Shown here piece by piece: positions 34,653 to 43,709 of a DNA stretch of 64,000 nucleotides. The position numbers and the translations under genes were made by a program. The notes under the pieces are model-generated. The model was not told the origin of the DNA, ran no database searches, and saw only the letters and a list, made by a program, of their open reading frames with translations. The stretch lies in assembly GCA_964369405.1 (NCBI GenBank), contig CAYJGB010000002.1, positions 92,592 to 156,591 on the forward strand. Reading direction: 5' to 3'. Positions within the stretch are counted from its first letter, which is position 1. Each line of letters opens with the position of its first letter. Origin of the DNA: CAYJFG01 sp964369405 (GTDB taxonomy: Bacteria; Bacillota; Clostridia; Oscillospirales; Acutalibacteraceae).

Positions 34653-35987
34653 TTACTCTCCCATAGCGTCTTTAGGTTCAATTTTATTTAATTTTTTCAT
34701 CATTATAAGTACGCATATAAGTGGTATTATTATTGCAAATGCTAGTGCAAATATTGTTACACCAATTAATTGCTCTGGTTGTATAATTAAGTATCTGCCA
34801 CCAAACTCTCCATTTGAATTTAAATAATTAAATATTATAATTAAAACAATTGATATTGTTTCTCCTATTACAAAGCCTTTTATTGCTACTTTAAATTGCT
34901 CAAAATACATACTTATTCCTATATTTCTATTTGTATATCCAATTGCTTTATATAAACCTATTTCTTTTTTTCTACTTAGCAAATTATTACTTACAGATAA
35001 AAATATATTAACAATTCCCAATATAGACACTGTTAACATAAGCACTAAACTTATTGATGTAAATATTGTAAGTCTTATTCCAGCGTAAGTGGCATATCTT
35101 GGGTATGTTATATCTACACCCATAGCCTGTACTTCTTGCACTACAGCATCAACATTATCTAAACTATCTACTGTAAGTATATAACCATATAATTCGCTAG
35201 ATTTATCGTAAGAAAGGTCACTTAACATTTCATCGTCTGGCGATAAAGTCGAAAGTGCGTCCTTTTCTATTTGTAATGCTGTATCATTCGTAATTCTAAG
35301 GTTGACAGGTTCTCCATATGTATTTGCATTTAAGGCATATACTCCTACTACTTTAAATACTACTTCAACTTCAGGCACCGCTACTGGATATACACCATCA
35401 TCCTTAACTACTATACTACGAAAAAAATTATTACAATTCATTGTAATTGTGCTACCAATAAAATCTTCTCCATTTAAAAAGATATTATTATCCCAATCTT
35501 CGCTATTTAAAGAAAAATAATTTGGTACTAAACAACTGTATACTGGGCTTTCCTCTAGTGTTTTTCCTGCTATTATTGGTACTTTTTGGTCTGGGTATGC
35601 TTGGTCAACCTGTAATTCCGAAATTTCTTTACCTTCTTCTGGTTTATAACTAGTGCCGTCAGCATATATTATACTTTCAACTTCTCCTCCACCATCTACA
35701 CCTGTTTCTTTATATAGTGCTGTAACGTGTGGTACATTTTCTATATCTTCTAGTACATCTTCTGTAAGAGACGTATTATATAAACCGTCTATATTTGGAT
35801 ATATATCACAGCTAGTAAATTCTGGGGTTTCCATTTGAGTTGTTACATAGTCACCAAATGTAGATAAATATACACCACTAACTACTAAGAGAAATGTTGC
35901 CAATGTAACAAGTATGCATACAGTTATATTTTTAGAATTTCTTTTTTTATTTGATTTAGTTATTATGTTGTAGTATTTTAGTTTCAT
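34653..35987 (-). CDS. FtsX-type permease, duplicated copy 2
   Basis: This 444-residue permease is practically the same protein as the neighbouring copy: only the C-terminus differs (KDAMGE instead of KEAMGG). Topology is one N-terminal helix, a large extracellular domain and three C-terminal helices, as in MacB-like permeases. AGAGGT precedes the ATG at 35987, which lies only 14 bases behind a strong intergenic hairpin. It comes directly after the small secreted protein gene, so it is the first exporter gene of the cluster. Confidence 0.9.
   Translation of the reverse strand: MKLKYYNIITKSNKKRNSKNITVCILVTLATFLLVVSGVYLSTFGDYVTTQMETPEFTSCDIYPNIDGLYNTSLTEDVLEDIENVPHVTALYKETGVDGGGEVESIIYADGTSYKPEEGKEISELQVDQAYPDQKVPIIAGKTLEESPVYSCLVPNYFSLNSEDWDNNIFLNGEDFIGSTITMNCNNFFRSIVVKDDGVYPVAVPEVEVVFKVVGVYALNANTYGEPVNLRITNDTALQIEKDALSTLSPDDEMLSDLSYDKSSELYGYILTVDSLDNVDAVVQEVQAMGVDITYPRYATYAGIRLTIFTSISLVLMLTVSILGIVNIFLSVSNNLLSRKKEIGLYKAIGYTNRNIGISMYFEQFKVAIKGFVIGETISIVLIIIFNYLNSNGEFGGRYLIIQPEQLIGVTIFALAFAIIIPLICVLIMMKKLNKIEPKDAMGE
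34658..35987. repeat. Tandem duplication, unit 2 (paired with 33281-34610)
   Basis: Second unit of the direct repeat. About 47 bases of non-repeated DNA separate the units. Confidence 0.88.
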
Positions 35988-36001
35988 AATTTACCTCTAA
36001 T

Positions 36002-36027
36002 CCCACCTATGTTATTGCATAGGTGGG
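36002..36027 (-). promoter_or_regulatory. Intercistronic hairpin between the secreted protein and permease genes
   Basis: CCCACCTATG and CATAGGTGGG form a perfect 10-bp stem with a six-base loop. On the transcribed strand no T run follows, so it is not a standard terminator. It may stabilise the upstream message or cause partial termination, so that more secreted protein than exporter is made. Confidence 0.65.
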
Positions 36028-36036
36028 AAATAAAAA

Positions 36037-36501
36037 TTATTTTGTGAATTGTTGTATTGTATAATAAGACCTTACGTAATTATCTAAACCATAAAAATAT
36101 ATCTGTCCCTTATATCCTTCAGGTATTTTATCATATCTCATAATTGGTCCACTTGTCATATTTGAATAAAATGTATAGTTTTCCTTTTTAGTTGTAAATG
36201 GATCACCACATAATTTACCACTTTCTGTTGTGCTAGCAAAGCTTCTAACATTAGCTTTGTCTGAAGATACATTTGTCCCACTTACTTTTTTTATAGTAGG
36301 GTAAGCTGAAAATTTTAACATGTACTCTTGTTCATCATATTTCTGAGTAATACCCATTGTACTACTACTTGATTTAGACACCTCTAGCTTGTAAGTATCG
36401 CTAACAACCAACTTTGCACTTGCTGAAATAGTAACTGCACTAATAATAACTGACACGAATATAACCGATAAAACTACTTTCATTTTTCTTTGTCTTAACA
36501 T
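36037..36501 (-). CDS. Small secreted protein of an ABC exporter cluster, unknown function
   Basis: The 154-residue protein starts with a basic stretch and a hydrophobic helix (MLRQRKMKVVLSVIF onward) and a probable signal cleavage after SASA near residue 29. The mature part of about 125 residues is Ser/Thr/Tyr-rich, has a single cysteine (KLCGDPF) and no membrane segment. AAAGGAAG lies upstream and a strong promoter at 36553. It is followed on the same strand by two FtsX permeases, an ATPase and a third permease. Such a layout is known for secreted bacteriocin-like proteins with MacB-type systems, but I see no clear match to lactococcin 972 or another named family. Confidence 0.8.
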   Translation of the reverse strand: MLRQRKMKVVLSVIFVSVIISAVTISASAKLVVSDTYKLEVSKSSSSTMGITQKYDEQEYMLKFSAYPTIKKVSGTNVSSDKANVRSFASTTESGKLCGDPFTTKKENYTFYSNMTSGPIMRYDKIPEGYKGQIYFYGLDNYVRSYYTIQQFTK

Positions 36502-36552
36502 TTTATTCTTCCTTTCAATTTTAAAATAATATAGTGCTTATAAGCCTTGGTC

Positions 36553-36582
36553 ATATTAACATTAAAATCCATAATTTGTCAA
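36553..36582 (-). promoter_or_regulatory. Sigma-A promoter of the secreted protein/exporter cluster
   Basis: On the minus strand TTGACA and TAATAT are separated by 18 bases, with a TG two bases before the -10 box. Start of transcription would be near 36,546. Confidence 0.75.
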
Positions 36583-36629
36583 TATAAATAATACAAGTAC
36601 ACAAATTATTTTCATTAAAAATATCCAAA

Positions 36630-36698
36630 TATGAACAAAGTGTTAACAAAGGCTTTCTATATGAACTGAATGTTAACATTATGAACATTATGTTAATA
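36630..36698 (-). promoter_or_regulatory. Three phased direct repeats upstream of the exporter-cluster promoter
   Basis: TATGAAC, five variable bases, then TGTTAAYA occurs at 36630, 36660 and 36680 (plus-strand view). Start-to-start spacings of 30 and 20 bases keep all sites on the same face of the helix. They lie about 48 bases upstream of the -35 box. This is the layout of an activator or response-regulator binding region; no regulator gene is adjacent. Confidence 0.65.
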
Positions 36699-36791
36699 AT
36701 TTGTAAATATTTGTCCATATATGTTTTTAGTGCATATCCACTAAAAAAATGAATATGCACTAATTAAAAATTTATTAAATTTTGCCAATGA

Positions 36792-39032
36792 TTAAATTAT
36801 CGAGAGCTGTGTTGCCTCGTCTTCTAAAGATGGTAATGCTCCAAGAGATGGTAAAGATTTTGACTTGTATCTGGACGGTTTTGAAAATTTTCCGTCAATA
36901 TATTCCTCAACAGACATCAATCTTTGTCCTTTTTGGAATCTCATAACATTTACGCCTTGTGTGTTTCTAGTACTTTTTATAGCTAAGTGTGATGAATTTA
37001 GCAAAATCATCCTACCTCCAGAAGAAGTTAGTAATATTTCTTTTTCTTCTTCTATAAAACAAATATCTGCAAGTGGTGACTTGTCGCTATATGCTCCAGT
37101 TAATTTCTTTCGGTTTGTCTTTGTAGCATATACATCAAGCCCTATTTTAGCAACTTTTCCATTTTCAAAACCTATCAACAAAATACCTTTATAATCTTTT
37201 GTTGCTATCATCTTAATCGGTGTTTCTCCATCTTCCATATTAAGGTGTGCTTGAATATATGTTCCTAAAACGCTAGCTTTTGTATCGGAAAAATCTGATG
37301 CTTTTGCTTTATACACTTGACACTTATTTGTAAAGAACAATAAATCTATGTTGTTTGTTGTTTCATAGCTTGTTACTATCTTGTCGTTTTCTTTTAAATT
37401 TTGCTCCCCACCCATTCTAAGTGAAAGTGGTGTGATTTTTTTAAAATATCCCTCTTTCGTAAAGAATAAATTAACTGCATAATCTGGTATCTCTTCTTCT
37501 ATTGTTTCTTCTTCTATATCACTTGCATATAACAATATACTTTTTCTAGGTTGTCCGTATTTATCTGCTACTTCTTTAAGCTCTTTTATTATTATATTCT
37601 TTACTTTTGTTTTGCTTGATAATATGCTTTCTAAATTCGCTATATCTTTTTCTAAGCTTTCTATCTCTTCTATTCTTTTTAAGATATACTCTGCGTTTAG
37701 GTGTCTTAGTTTTATTTCTGCTACATATTCTGCTTGAATTTCATCTATTCCAAAACCTATCATCAAGTTTGGTACTACTTCTTTTTCTTCTTTTGTTTCT
37801 CTTACTATTTTTATTGCTTTGTCAATATCAAGTAGTATTAGCTTAAGCCCTTTTAAAAGATGTAATTTATCTTTCTTTTTATTTAAATCATAATATGTTC
37901 TTCTTCTAACGCACTCAATTCTAAACGCTACCCATTCTTCTATAAGCTCTTTTACACCAAGTACCATTGGTACTCCTGCAATCAGCACATTAAAATTACA
38001 TGAAAAACTATCTTCTAAAGTAGTCATTTTATATAGTCTTTGCATTAATTTATTAGGGTCTGTTCCCTTTTTTAAATCTATTGTTATTTTTAATCCGTCA
38101 AGCCCTGTTTCATCTCTTATATCTGATATTTCTCGAACTTTATTAGTTTTTACTAAGTCGATTACTTTCTCTATTATTGCTTCGCAAGTTGTTGTTTGTG
38201 GTATTGATACTACATCTATGCAATTTGCTGTTTTATCATATGAATATCTTGACCTTACTTTAAAACTACCTTTTCCTGTTTTAAAAATATTATCAAAAAC
38301 TTCTTTAGAATATACTATTTGTCCTCCACCTGTAAAGTCTGGTGCCGGCATTGTTAAGCTAATATCATAATTACTATCTCTTATAAGCTCGATTGTAGTT
38401 AAGCATACTTCTCTTAAATTAAATGAGCATATAGAACTTGCCATTCCTACTGCTATTCCAGTGTTAGCATTTACTAAAACTGATGGGTATGTTGAGGGAA
38501 GCAATGTTGGTTCTTTCATTGTGTTGTCGTAATTATCTACAAAATCTACTGTATCTTTATCAATATCTCTAAAAAGCTCATTACATATTGAATCTAGTTT
38601 TGCTTCTGTATATCTAGACGCTGCATATGCCATATCTCTACTATAAAACTTACCAAAGTTACCTTTTGAGTCTATATACGGATATAACAACGCCTCATAA
38701 CCTCTACTAAGTCTTACCATAGTGTCGTAAATAGCACTATCTCCATGAGGGTTTAATTTCATAGTTTGACCTACAATATTTGCAGATTTTGTTCTTGTAT
38801 TTCCTAGAAGTCCCATTTTGTACATAGTATAAAGTAATTTTCTATGACTAGGTTTAAATCCGTCTATTTGTGGAATTGCCCTAGACATTATAACGCTCAT
38901 AGCATATGGCATATAGTTTTCTTCTAAAGTGGATACTATCTTTTGTTCTAATACTATGCCTGCTCCCTCTATTACTCCACGTATTTTATTTTGTGTTTTA
39001 CTAGCTCTTGCTGTTTTCTTTTTTGGTGACAT
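36792..39032 (-). CDS. parC: DNA topoisomerase IV subunit A (ParC-type)
   Basis: The breakage-reunion subunit decatenates chromosomes with ParE. The N-terminal half shows YAMSVIMSRAIPQIDGFKPSHRKLLY, the quinolone-pocket region with HGDSAIYDTMVRLSRG and the catalytic tyrosine in AASRYTEAKL. A coiled-coil region (about 400-490) and a short C-terminal beta-propeller with several repeats follow. At 746 residues the C-terminus is shorter than in gyrase A, which favours ParC. It lies 36 bases after parE, the usual parE-parC order. Subtype rests on this and is not absolute. A 11-bp inverted repeat at 36727-36763 follows but has no T run. Confidence 0.88.
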   Translation of the reverse strand: MSPKKKTARASKTQNKIRGVIEGAGIVLEQKIVSTLEENYMPYAMSVIMSRAIPQIDGFKPSHRKLLYTMYKMGLLGNTRTKSANIVGQTMKLNPHGDSAIYDTMVRLSRGYEALLYPYIDSKGNFGKFYSRDMAYAASRYTEAKLDSICNELFRDIDKDTVDFVDNYDNTMKEPTLLPSTYPSVLVNANTGIAVGMASSICSFNLREVCLTTIELIRDSNYDISLTMPAPDFTGGGQIVYSKEVFDNIFKTGKGSFKVRSRYSYDKTANCIDVVSIPQTTTCEAIIEKVIDLVKTNKVREISDIRDETGLDGLKITIDLKKGTDPNKLMQRLYKMTTLEDSFSCNFNVLIAGVPMVLGVKELIEEWVAFRIECVRRRTYYDLNKKKDKLHLLKGLKLILLDIDKAIKIVRETKEEKEVVPNLMIGFGIDEIQAEYVAEIKLRHLNAEYILKRIEEIESLEKDIANLESILSSKTKVKNIIIKELKEVADKYGQPRKSILLYASDIEEETIEEEIPDYAVNLFFTKEGYFKKITPLSLRMGGEQNLKENDKIVTSYETTNNIDLLFFTNKCQVYKAKASDFSDTKASVLGTYIQAHLNMEDGETPIKMIATKDYKGILLIGFENGKVAKIGLDVYATKTNRKKLTGAYSDKSPLADICFIEEEKEILLTSSGGRMILLNSSHLAIKSTRNTQGVNVMRFQKGQRLMSVEEYIDGKFSKPSRYKSKSLPSLGALPSLEDEATQLSII

Positions 39033-39068
39033 ATTTTTATTTCACTCCAAATTAATTCTTACCTATTT

Positions 39069-41057
39069 TTAACTTACATCTAAATCATCAATATATCTGC
39101 TACCATTCTCAATTATAAATTCTTTTCTGCCTGCTAAGTTGTCACCTAACAACACATCAAACATTTTAATTGTCTGTTCCATATCATCTGGCATAACTTT
39201 TATAAGTCTTCTTGTATCTGGGTTCATAGTTGTAAGACTCATCATATCTGGTTCGTTTTCGCCTAAACCTTTTGAACGCTGTATAGTATATTTTTCACTA
39301 CCAATTATATTTAAAAATTTTTCTTTTTCTGCTTCTGTGTACGCAAAATATGTTTCTTTCTTTGTAGATATTTCATAAAGTGGCGATTCATCAATAAACA
39401 CTTTACCCTCTTTAATCAAATCTGGTGTAAGCCTGTATAGCATTGTAAGTATCAATGTTCTTATTTGAAATCCGTCTACATCGGCATCGGTACAAATTAT
39501 TACTTTATTCCATCTAAGTGAGTTTAAATCAAACGAGTTTAAATTCTTATTTGCTTTAGATTTAACTTGAACTCCACAGCCTAAAACTTTTAATAAGTCA
39601 ACGATTATCTCACTTTTAAATATTTTATTATAATCAGCTTTTAGACAATTTAAGATTTTACCTCTTATAGGGATAATCGCTTGAAAATCTGGGTTTCTAG
39701 CTTGCTTACAAGCACCTAAAGCTGAGTCACCCTCCACTATAAACAGCTCTCTTACAGAAACATCTTTACTTCTACAATCTACAAACTTTGCAACTCTACC
39801 TGTTATATCCATATTGCTAGAAAGTTTCTTTTGTATGTTAAGTCTTGTTTTCTCAGCGTCTTCCCTACTACGCTTATTTATAAGCACTTGATTACCAATT
39901 TTCTCTGCCTCGATTGGATTTTCTATAAAATATATTTCCAACTGCTGACGAAAAAACTCGACCATAGCATCTTGAATACCTTTATTTGTGATTGACTTTT
40001 TAGTTTGATTTTCATAAGAAGTCACACTTGAAAAAGAGGAAGTTATAACTACAAGACAGTCCTCAACATCTATAAAGTTTATTTTACTTTCTGTTTTATT
40101 ATACTTATTATTTTTCTTTAAGTATGAATCAATTTGATAAACAAAAGAATTTTTAACAGCTTTTTCTGGAGCACCACCATACTCAAGCCAACTTGAGTTA
40201 TGATAGTAATTTGCAAGTTTAACTTTATTTGAAAATACAAAAGCAATATTAATTTTAACTTTGTATTCGTTTTTATCTGCTCTATCACGAGCCATTTTTT
40301 CTGTTGAATAGTATTGGATAGAAGAAAGTGCATTATCTTCTACAACCTCTTTTACGTGGTCTGCAATACCATTTACATAGTTAAATTCTGTTATTTCAAA
40401 AGATTTGCCTACTTGGTTTCTAAAAATAAACTTAATGCCTGCATTTACTATAGCTTGTCTTTTTATAATGTCTATAAAGTAGTCTGGCTTAACATCTATA
40501 TCAGTAAACACTTCTAAATCTGGTTTCCATTTTATTTTTGAGCCAGTATCTTTTTTGTTGTAAGGCTGTTTTGTAAGCCCTCCTACATTTTCACCTTTCT
40601 CAAAATTCAAGCTATATATATATCCATCTCTTTTAATTTCTGCTGTCATATACTGTGATGCACATTGAGTAGCACATAAACCTAAACCATTTAACCCTAA
40701 TGAAAATTCATAATTTTCTGCTTGTTCATTATTATATTTACCACCAGCATATAATTCACAAAAAACTAAATACCAGTTATATTGTTCTTCTGCTTTGTTA
40801 TATTCTACTGGTATACCTCTTCCATGGTCTTCTATCTCTATTGAGTTATCTTCATATTTTGTTATAGTAATACTATCTCCAAAACCCTCACGAGCCTCAT
40901 CAATAGAGTTAGACATAATTTCAAATATTGAATGCTGACAACCCTCTATACCATCAGAACCAAATATTACAGCAGGTCTTTTACGTACTCTGTCTGCTCC
41001 TTTAAGTGATGATATACTTTCATTTCCATATTCTTGCATTTTTTTCTTTTTCGCCAT
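39069..41057 (-). CDS. parE: DNA topoisomerase IV subunit B (ParE-type)
   Basis: The ATPase subunit has the GHKL fold: RVRKRPAVIFGSDGIEGCQHSIFEI with the ATP-binding Asn/Asp, EDHGRGIPVEY and the ATP lid region FSLGLNGLGLCATQC. The TOPRIM domain has VEGDSALGACKQARN and CTDADVDGFQIRTLIL with its metal-binding acids, followed by SKGLGENEPDMMSLTTM. The lid and RPAVIFGS segments differ from the GyrB consensus, pointing to a clostridial ParE branch. 662 residues is normal. AAAGGG precedes the ATG; parC follows. Confidence 0.88.
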   Translation of the reverse strand: MAKKKKMQEYGNESISSLKGADRVRKRPAVIFGSDGIEGCQHSIFEIMSNSIDEAREGFGDSITITKYEDNSIEIEDHGRGIPVEYNKAEEQYNWYLVFCELYAGGKYNNEQAENYEFSLGLNGLGLCATQCASQYMTAEIKRDGYIYSLNFEKGENVGGLTKQPYNKKDTGSKIKWKPDLEVFTDIDVKPDYFIDIIKRQAIVNAGIKFIFRNQVGKSFEITEFNYVNGIADHVKEVVEDNALSSIQYYSTEKMARDRADKNEYKVKINIAFVFSNKVKLANYYHNSSWLEYGGAPEKAVKNSFVYQIDSYLKKNNKYNKTESKINFIDVEDCLVVITSSFSSVTSYENQTKKSITNKGIQDAMVEFFRQQLEIYFIENPIEAEKIGNQVLINKRSREDAEKTRLNIQKKLSSNMDITGRVAKFVDCRSKDVSVRELFIVEGDSALGACKQARNPDFQAIIPIRGKILNCLKADYNKIFKSEIIVDLLKVLGCGVQVKSKANKNLNSFDLNSLRWNKVIICTDADVDGFQIRTLILTMLYRLTPDLIKEGKVFIDESPLYEISTKKETYFAYTEAEKEKFLNIIGSEKYTIQRSKGLGENEPDMMSLTTMNPDTRRLIKVMPDDMEQTIKMFDVLLGDNLAGRKEFIIENGSRYIDDLDVS

Positions 41058-41114
41058 AAGTTAATACCCTTTCAAACTAATACTATGTTTATATAAACAC
41101 CTTTTACTAGTCTA

Positions 41115-43079
41115 TTATTTTTCTCCACTCAATTTTTTAATTTTATCCCTTAAATATGCTGCATGTTCAAATTCTAACATTTTAGCAGCTGTTTTCATCT
41201 CTTTAGTAAGTGATTTTATTAATTGCTCTTTTTCTGTTTTTGACAACTTCTTCTTGCCTTTTGAAGCTTTTTTATCATCATCTTTATGTGATGATATTTC
41301 TAATATTTCGGATACATTTTTGACTATAGTTTTAGGTGTAATTCCATTATCTTCATTATATTTTTCTTGTATATTTCTACGTCTGATTGTTTCGCTTATT
41401 GCTCTTTCCATCGACGGTGTTATGTGGTCTGCATACATTATAACTTCGCCTTTTGAGTTTCTAGCAGCTCGCCCTACTATCTGAATTAAAGAACGCTCAC
41501 TCCTTAAAAAACCTTCTTTATCTGCATCTAATATTGCTACTAGCGACACTTCTGGAATATCTAAACCTTCTCTAAGTAAATTAATACCAACTAAAACATC
41601 AAACTTACCTAGTCTTAAATCTCTGATTATTTCCATACGCTCAACTGTGTCTATATCGTGATGCATATATCTTACTTTTATTCCCATAGTTTCAAAGTAA
41701 TTTGTTAAATCTTCTGCCATTTTTTTAGTAAGTGTTGTTACAAGTGTTCTTTCTTTTATTGCCACTCTCTTATTTATTTCTGACACTAAATCGTCCATTT
41801 GTCCATCTATCGGCTTTACTGTTATTTCTGGGTCTAACAGTCCAGTTGGTCTTATTACTTGCTCTACTATTTGTGTGCTTTTTTCTTTTTCAAAATCTCC
41901 TGGTGTTGCACTTACAAATATAACTTTATTTATTCTATCGTAAAATTCATCAAAATTTAGTGGTCTATTATCGTATGCTGATGGTAGTCTAAACCCATGG
42001 TCTATAAGGTTTGTTTTTCTTGCTCTATCACCTGCATACATTCCTCTCACCTGTGGTAATGTTACGTGAGATTCATCAACTAATAGTAAATAGTCATCTG
42101 GAAAGTAGTCAAGCAACGTATATGGTGAACTTCCCGCTTCTCTTCCAGCTATTACCCTTGAATAGTTTTCTATTCCTGAGCAAAATCCTATCTCTTGTAA
42201 CATCTCCATATCGTATCTAGTTCTCTGCTCTATTCTTTGAGCCTCTATAAGTTTACCACTTTCTCTAAAAAATTCAAGCCTGTTTTGAAGTTCTATCTCT
42301 AAATTAGTGATAGCTTTTTTTATCTTTTCTTGAGGTACTATATAGTGCGATGCTGGATAAATAGCTGCGTGTTTTAGCTGAGTAATCAACTCACCAGTAA
42401 GAGGGTTAATCTCTGATAATCTATCAATTTCATCACCAAAAAACTCAACTCTAATAATATTGTCACCTGATGATGCTGGAAAAATCTCTACTACATCACC
42501 ACGCACCCTGAATTTATTTCTAGTAAAATTAATATCGTTTCTTTCATATTGCAACTCAACTAATTTTTTAAGTAAATCATCTCTGCTTTTTTCCATTTGA
42601 GGTCTAAGTGAGATAACCATTGTTCGATAATCAATTGGGTTACCTAAGCTATATATACAAGACACACTAGACACTATTATAACATCATCTCGCTCAGATA
42701 ATGCAAGAGTAGCACTATGTCTTAATTTATCTATTTCATCATTAATAGAACTGTCTTTTTCGATATAAGTATCAGTATTAGCTATATATGCTTCTGGTTG
42801 ATAATAATCGTAATACGATACAAAATATTCAACAGCGTTATTAGGAAAAAACTGTTTAAATTCGCTACAAAGCTGAGCTGCTAAAGTTTTATTATGAGCT
42901 AAAACTAAAGTAGGCCTGTTAATTTTTTCGATTACATTAGCCATAGTAAAAGTTTTACCAGAACCTGTAACCCCTAATAGAGTTTGTTCTCTGTCGCCTC
43001 TATTAAGTCCGTTTACTAGTTGGTCTATGGCTTTTGGTTGGTCGCCAAAAGGTTTGTAGTCTGATACTAATTTAAACAT
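41115..43079 (-). CDS. uvrB: UvrABC excision repair helicase subunit B
   Basis: UvrB verifies DNA damage and loads UvrC in nucleotide excision repair. Walker A is LLGVTGSGKTFTMAN, the beta-hairpin region YYDYYQPEAYIANTDTYIEKD, and helicase motifs include LLVDESHVTLPQ, GINLLREGLDIPEVSLVAILDADKEG and SLIQIVGRAARN. The C-terminal UVR motif that contacts UvrC is LEFEHAAYLRDKIKKL. Length is 654 residues. No uvrA or uvrC is nearby in the window. Confidence 0.97.
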   Translation of the reverse strand: MFKLVSDYKPFGDQPKAIDQLVNGLNRGDREQTLLGVTGSGKTFTMANVIEKINRPTLVLAHNKTLAAQLCSEFKQFFPNNAVEYFVSYYDYYQPEAYIANTDTYIEKDSSINDEIDKLRHSATLALSERDDVIIVSSVSCIYSLGNPIDYRTMVISLRPQMEKSRDDLLKKLVELQYERNDINFTRNKFRVRGDVVEIFPASSGDNIIRVEFFGDEIDRLSEINPLTGELITQLKHAAIYPASHYIVPQEKIKKAITNLEIELQNRLEFFRESGKLIEAQRIEQRTRYDMEMLQEIGFCSGIENYSRVIAGREAGSSPYTLLDYFPDDYLLLVDESHVTLPQVRGMYAGDRARKTNLIDHGFRLPSAYDNRPLNFDEFYDRINKVIFVSATPGDFEKEKSTQIVEQVIRPTGLLDPEITVKPIDGQMDDLVSEINKRVAIKERTLVTTLTKKMAEDLTNYFETMGIKVRYMHHDIDTVERMEIIRDLRLGKFDVLVGINLLREGLDIPEVSLVAILDADKEGFLRSERSLIQIVGRAARNSKGEVIMYADHITPSMERAISETIRRRNIQEKYNEDNGITPKTIVKNVSEILEISSHKDDDKKASKGKKKLSKTEKEQLIKSLTKEMKTAAKMLEFEHAAYLRDKIKKLSGEK

Positions 43080-43095
43080 TTTTCCTCCTGTTATT

Positions 43096-43704
43096 TTAAA
43101 TCAAATCTTCCGTTTTATATACGTTATAATCTTCATAATAGTAACTTGCGTCAATACCTTTAATGTACATTTGCCTATTATTAATATCACTAGAAAGAGA
43201 TTTTTTTAATATATGTTTAATTTCTATGTCTTTTATAGGGCTTCTTTGCATCGCTAGTAAATAATCATTTTTATCTACTTTGCTCCAATCAATAACTTTT
43301 ATTAAACTATCTTTAAGCATTAAATCTAACCAAATTCTCATACTTCTTCCATTACCCTCTCTAAAAGGGTGTGCTATATTCATTTCAACATACTTCTCTA
43401 TTATTTCATCAAAAGTAGTCTGTGGCATTTTATCTATATTTCTTAATGATACTTCTAAATACATAATCGGTGCAAATCTAAAATTATTTTTTGCAATATT
43501 CACTGTTCTAAGCTCACCTGCAAAATGATAAATTTCATCAAAAAGATATTTATGAATTAAAGATAACGTTTTAAATGTACCTACTTCTAACTTATCTAAA
43601 ATGTTTTTATCAAATAATTCATATGCACGAATTTTACTAATTTTTTCTTCTACGCTTGCAAGTTCTGATTGCGATATTATACCTAATTTATTATCCAAAA
43701 CCAT
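43096..43704 (-). CDS. Fic-domain protein, probable AMPylase
   Basis: Fic proteins transfer AMP or related groups to target hydroxyls. The active-site motif HPFREGNGRSMRIW carries the catalytic His and the phosphate-binding loop. Start is ATG at 43702-43704 (MVLDNKLGI) behind AAGGGTG, giving 202 residues. Near the C-terminus, IDASYYYEDYNVY has SxxxE in the position where class III Fic proteins carry the inhibitory S/TxxxE(G/N) motif; here the last residue is Asp. No antitoxin gene is adjacent, so it may be self-inhibited. It lies five bases from the DUF1349 gene. Confidence 0.85.
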   Translation of the reverse strand: MVLDNKLGIISQSELASVEEKISKIRAYELFDKNILDKLEVGTFKTLSLIHKYLFDEIYHFAGELRTVNIAKNNFRFAPIMYLEVSLRNIDKMPQTTFDEIIEKYVEMNIAHPFREGNGRSMRIWLDLMLKDSLIKVIDWSKVDKNDYLLAMQRSPIKDIEIKHILKKSLSSDINNRQMYIKGIDASYYYEDYNVYKTEDLI

Positions 43705-43709
43705 AATTA

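Noticed and set aside
36037..36501. Secreted protein as lactococcin 972
   Set aside because: The size is larger and I could not see the tyrosine/glycine pattern of that family; only the gene neighbourhood is similar.
36551..36760. A 69-codon open frame on the minus strand upstream of the secreted protein gene
   Set aside because: It has no ribosome site, overlaps the promoter and the repeat array, and its composition is that of AT-rich noncoding DNA.
36727..36763. Terminator behind parC
   Set aside because: The 11-bp stem TTAGTGCATAT is clear, but no T run follows on either strand.
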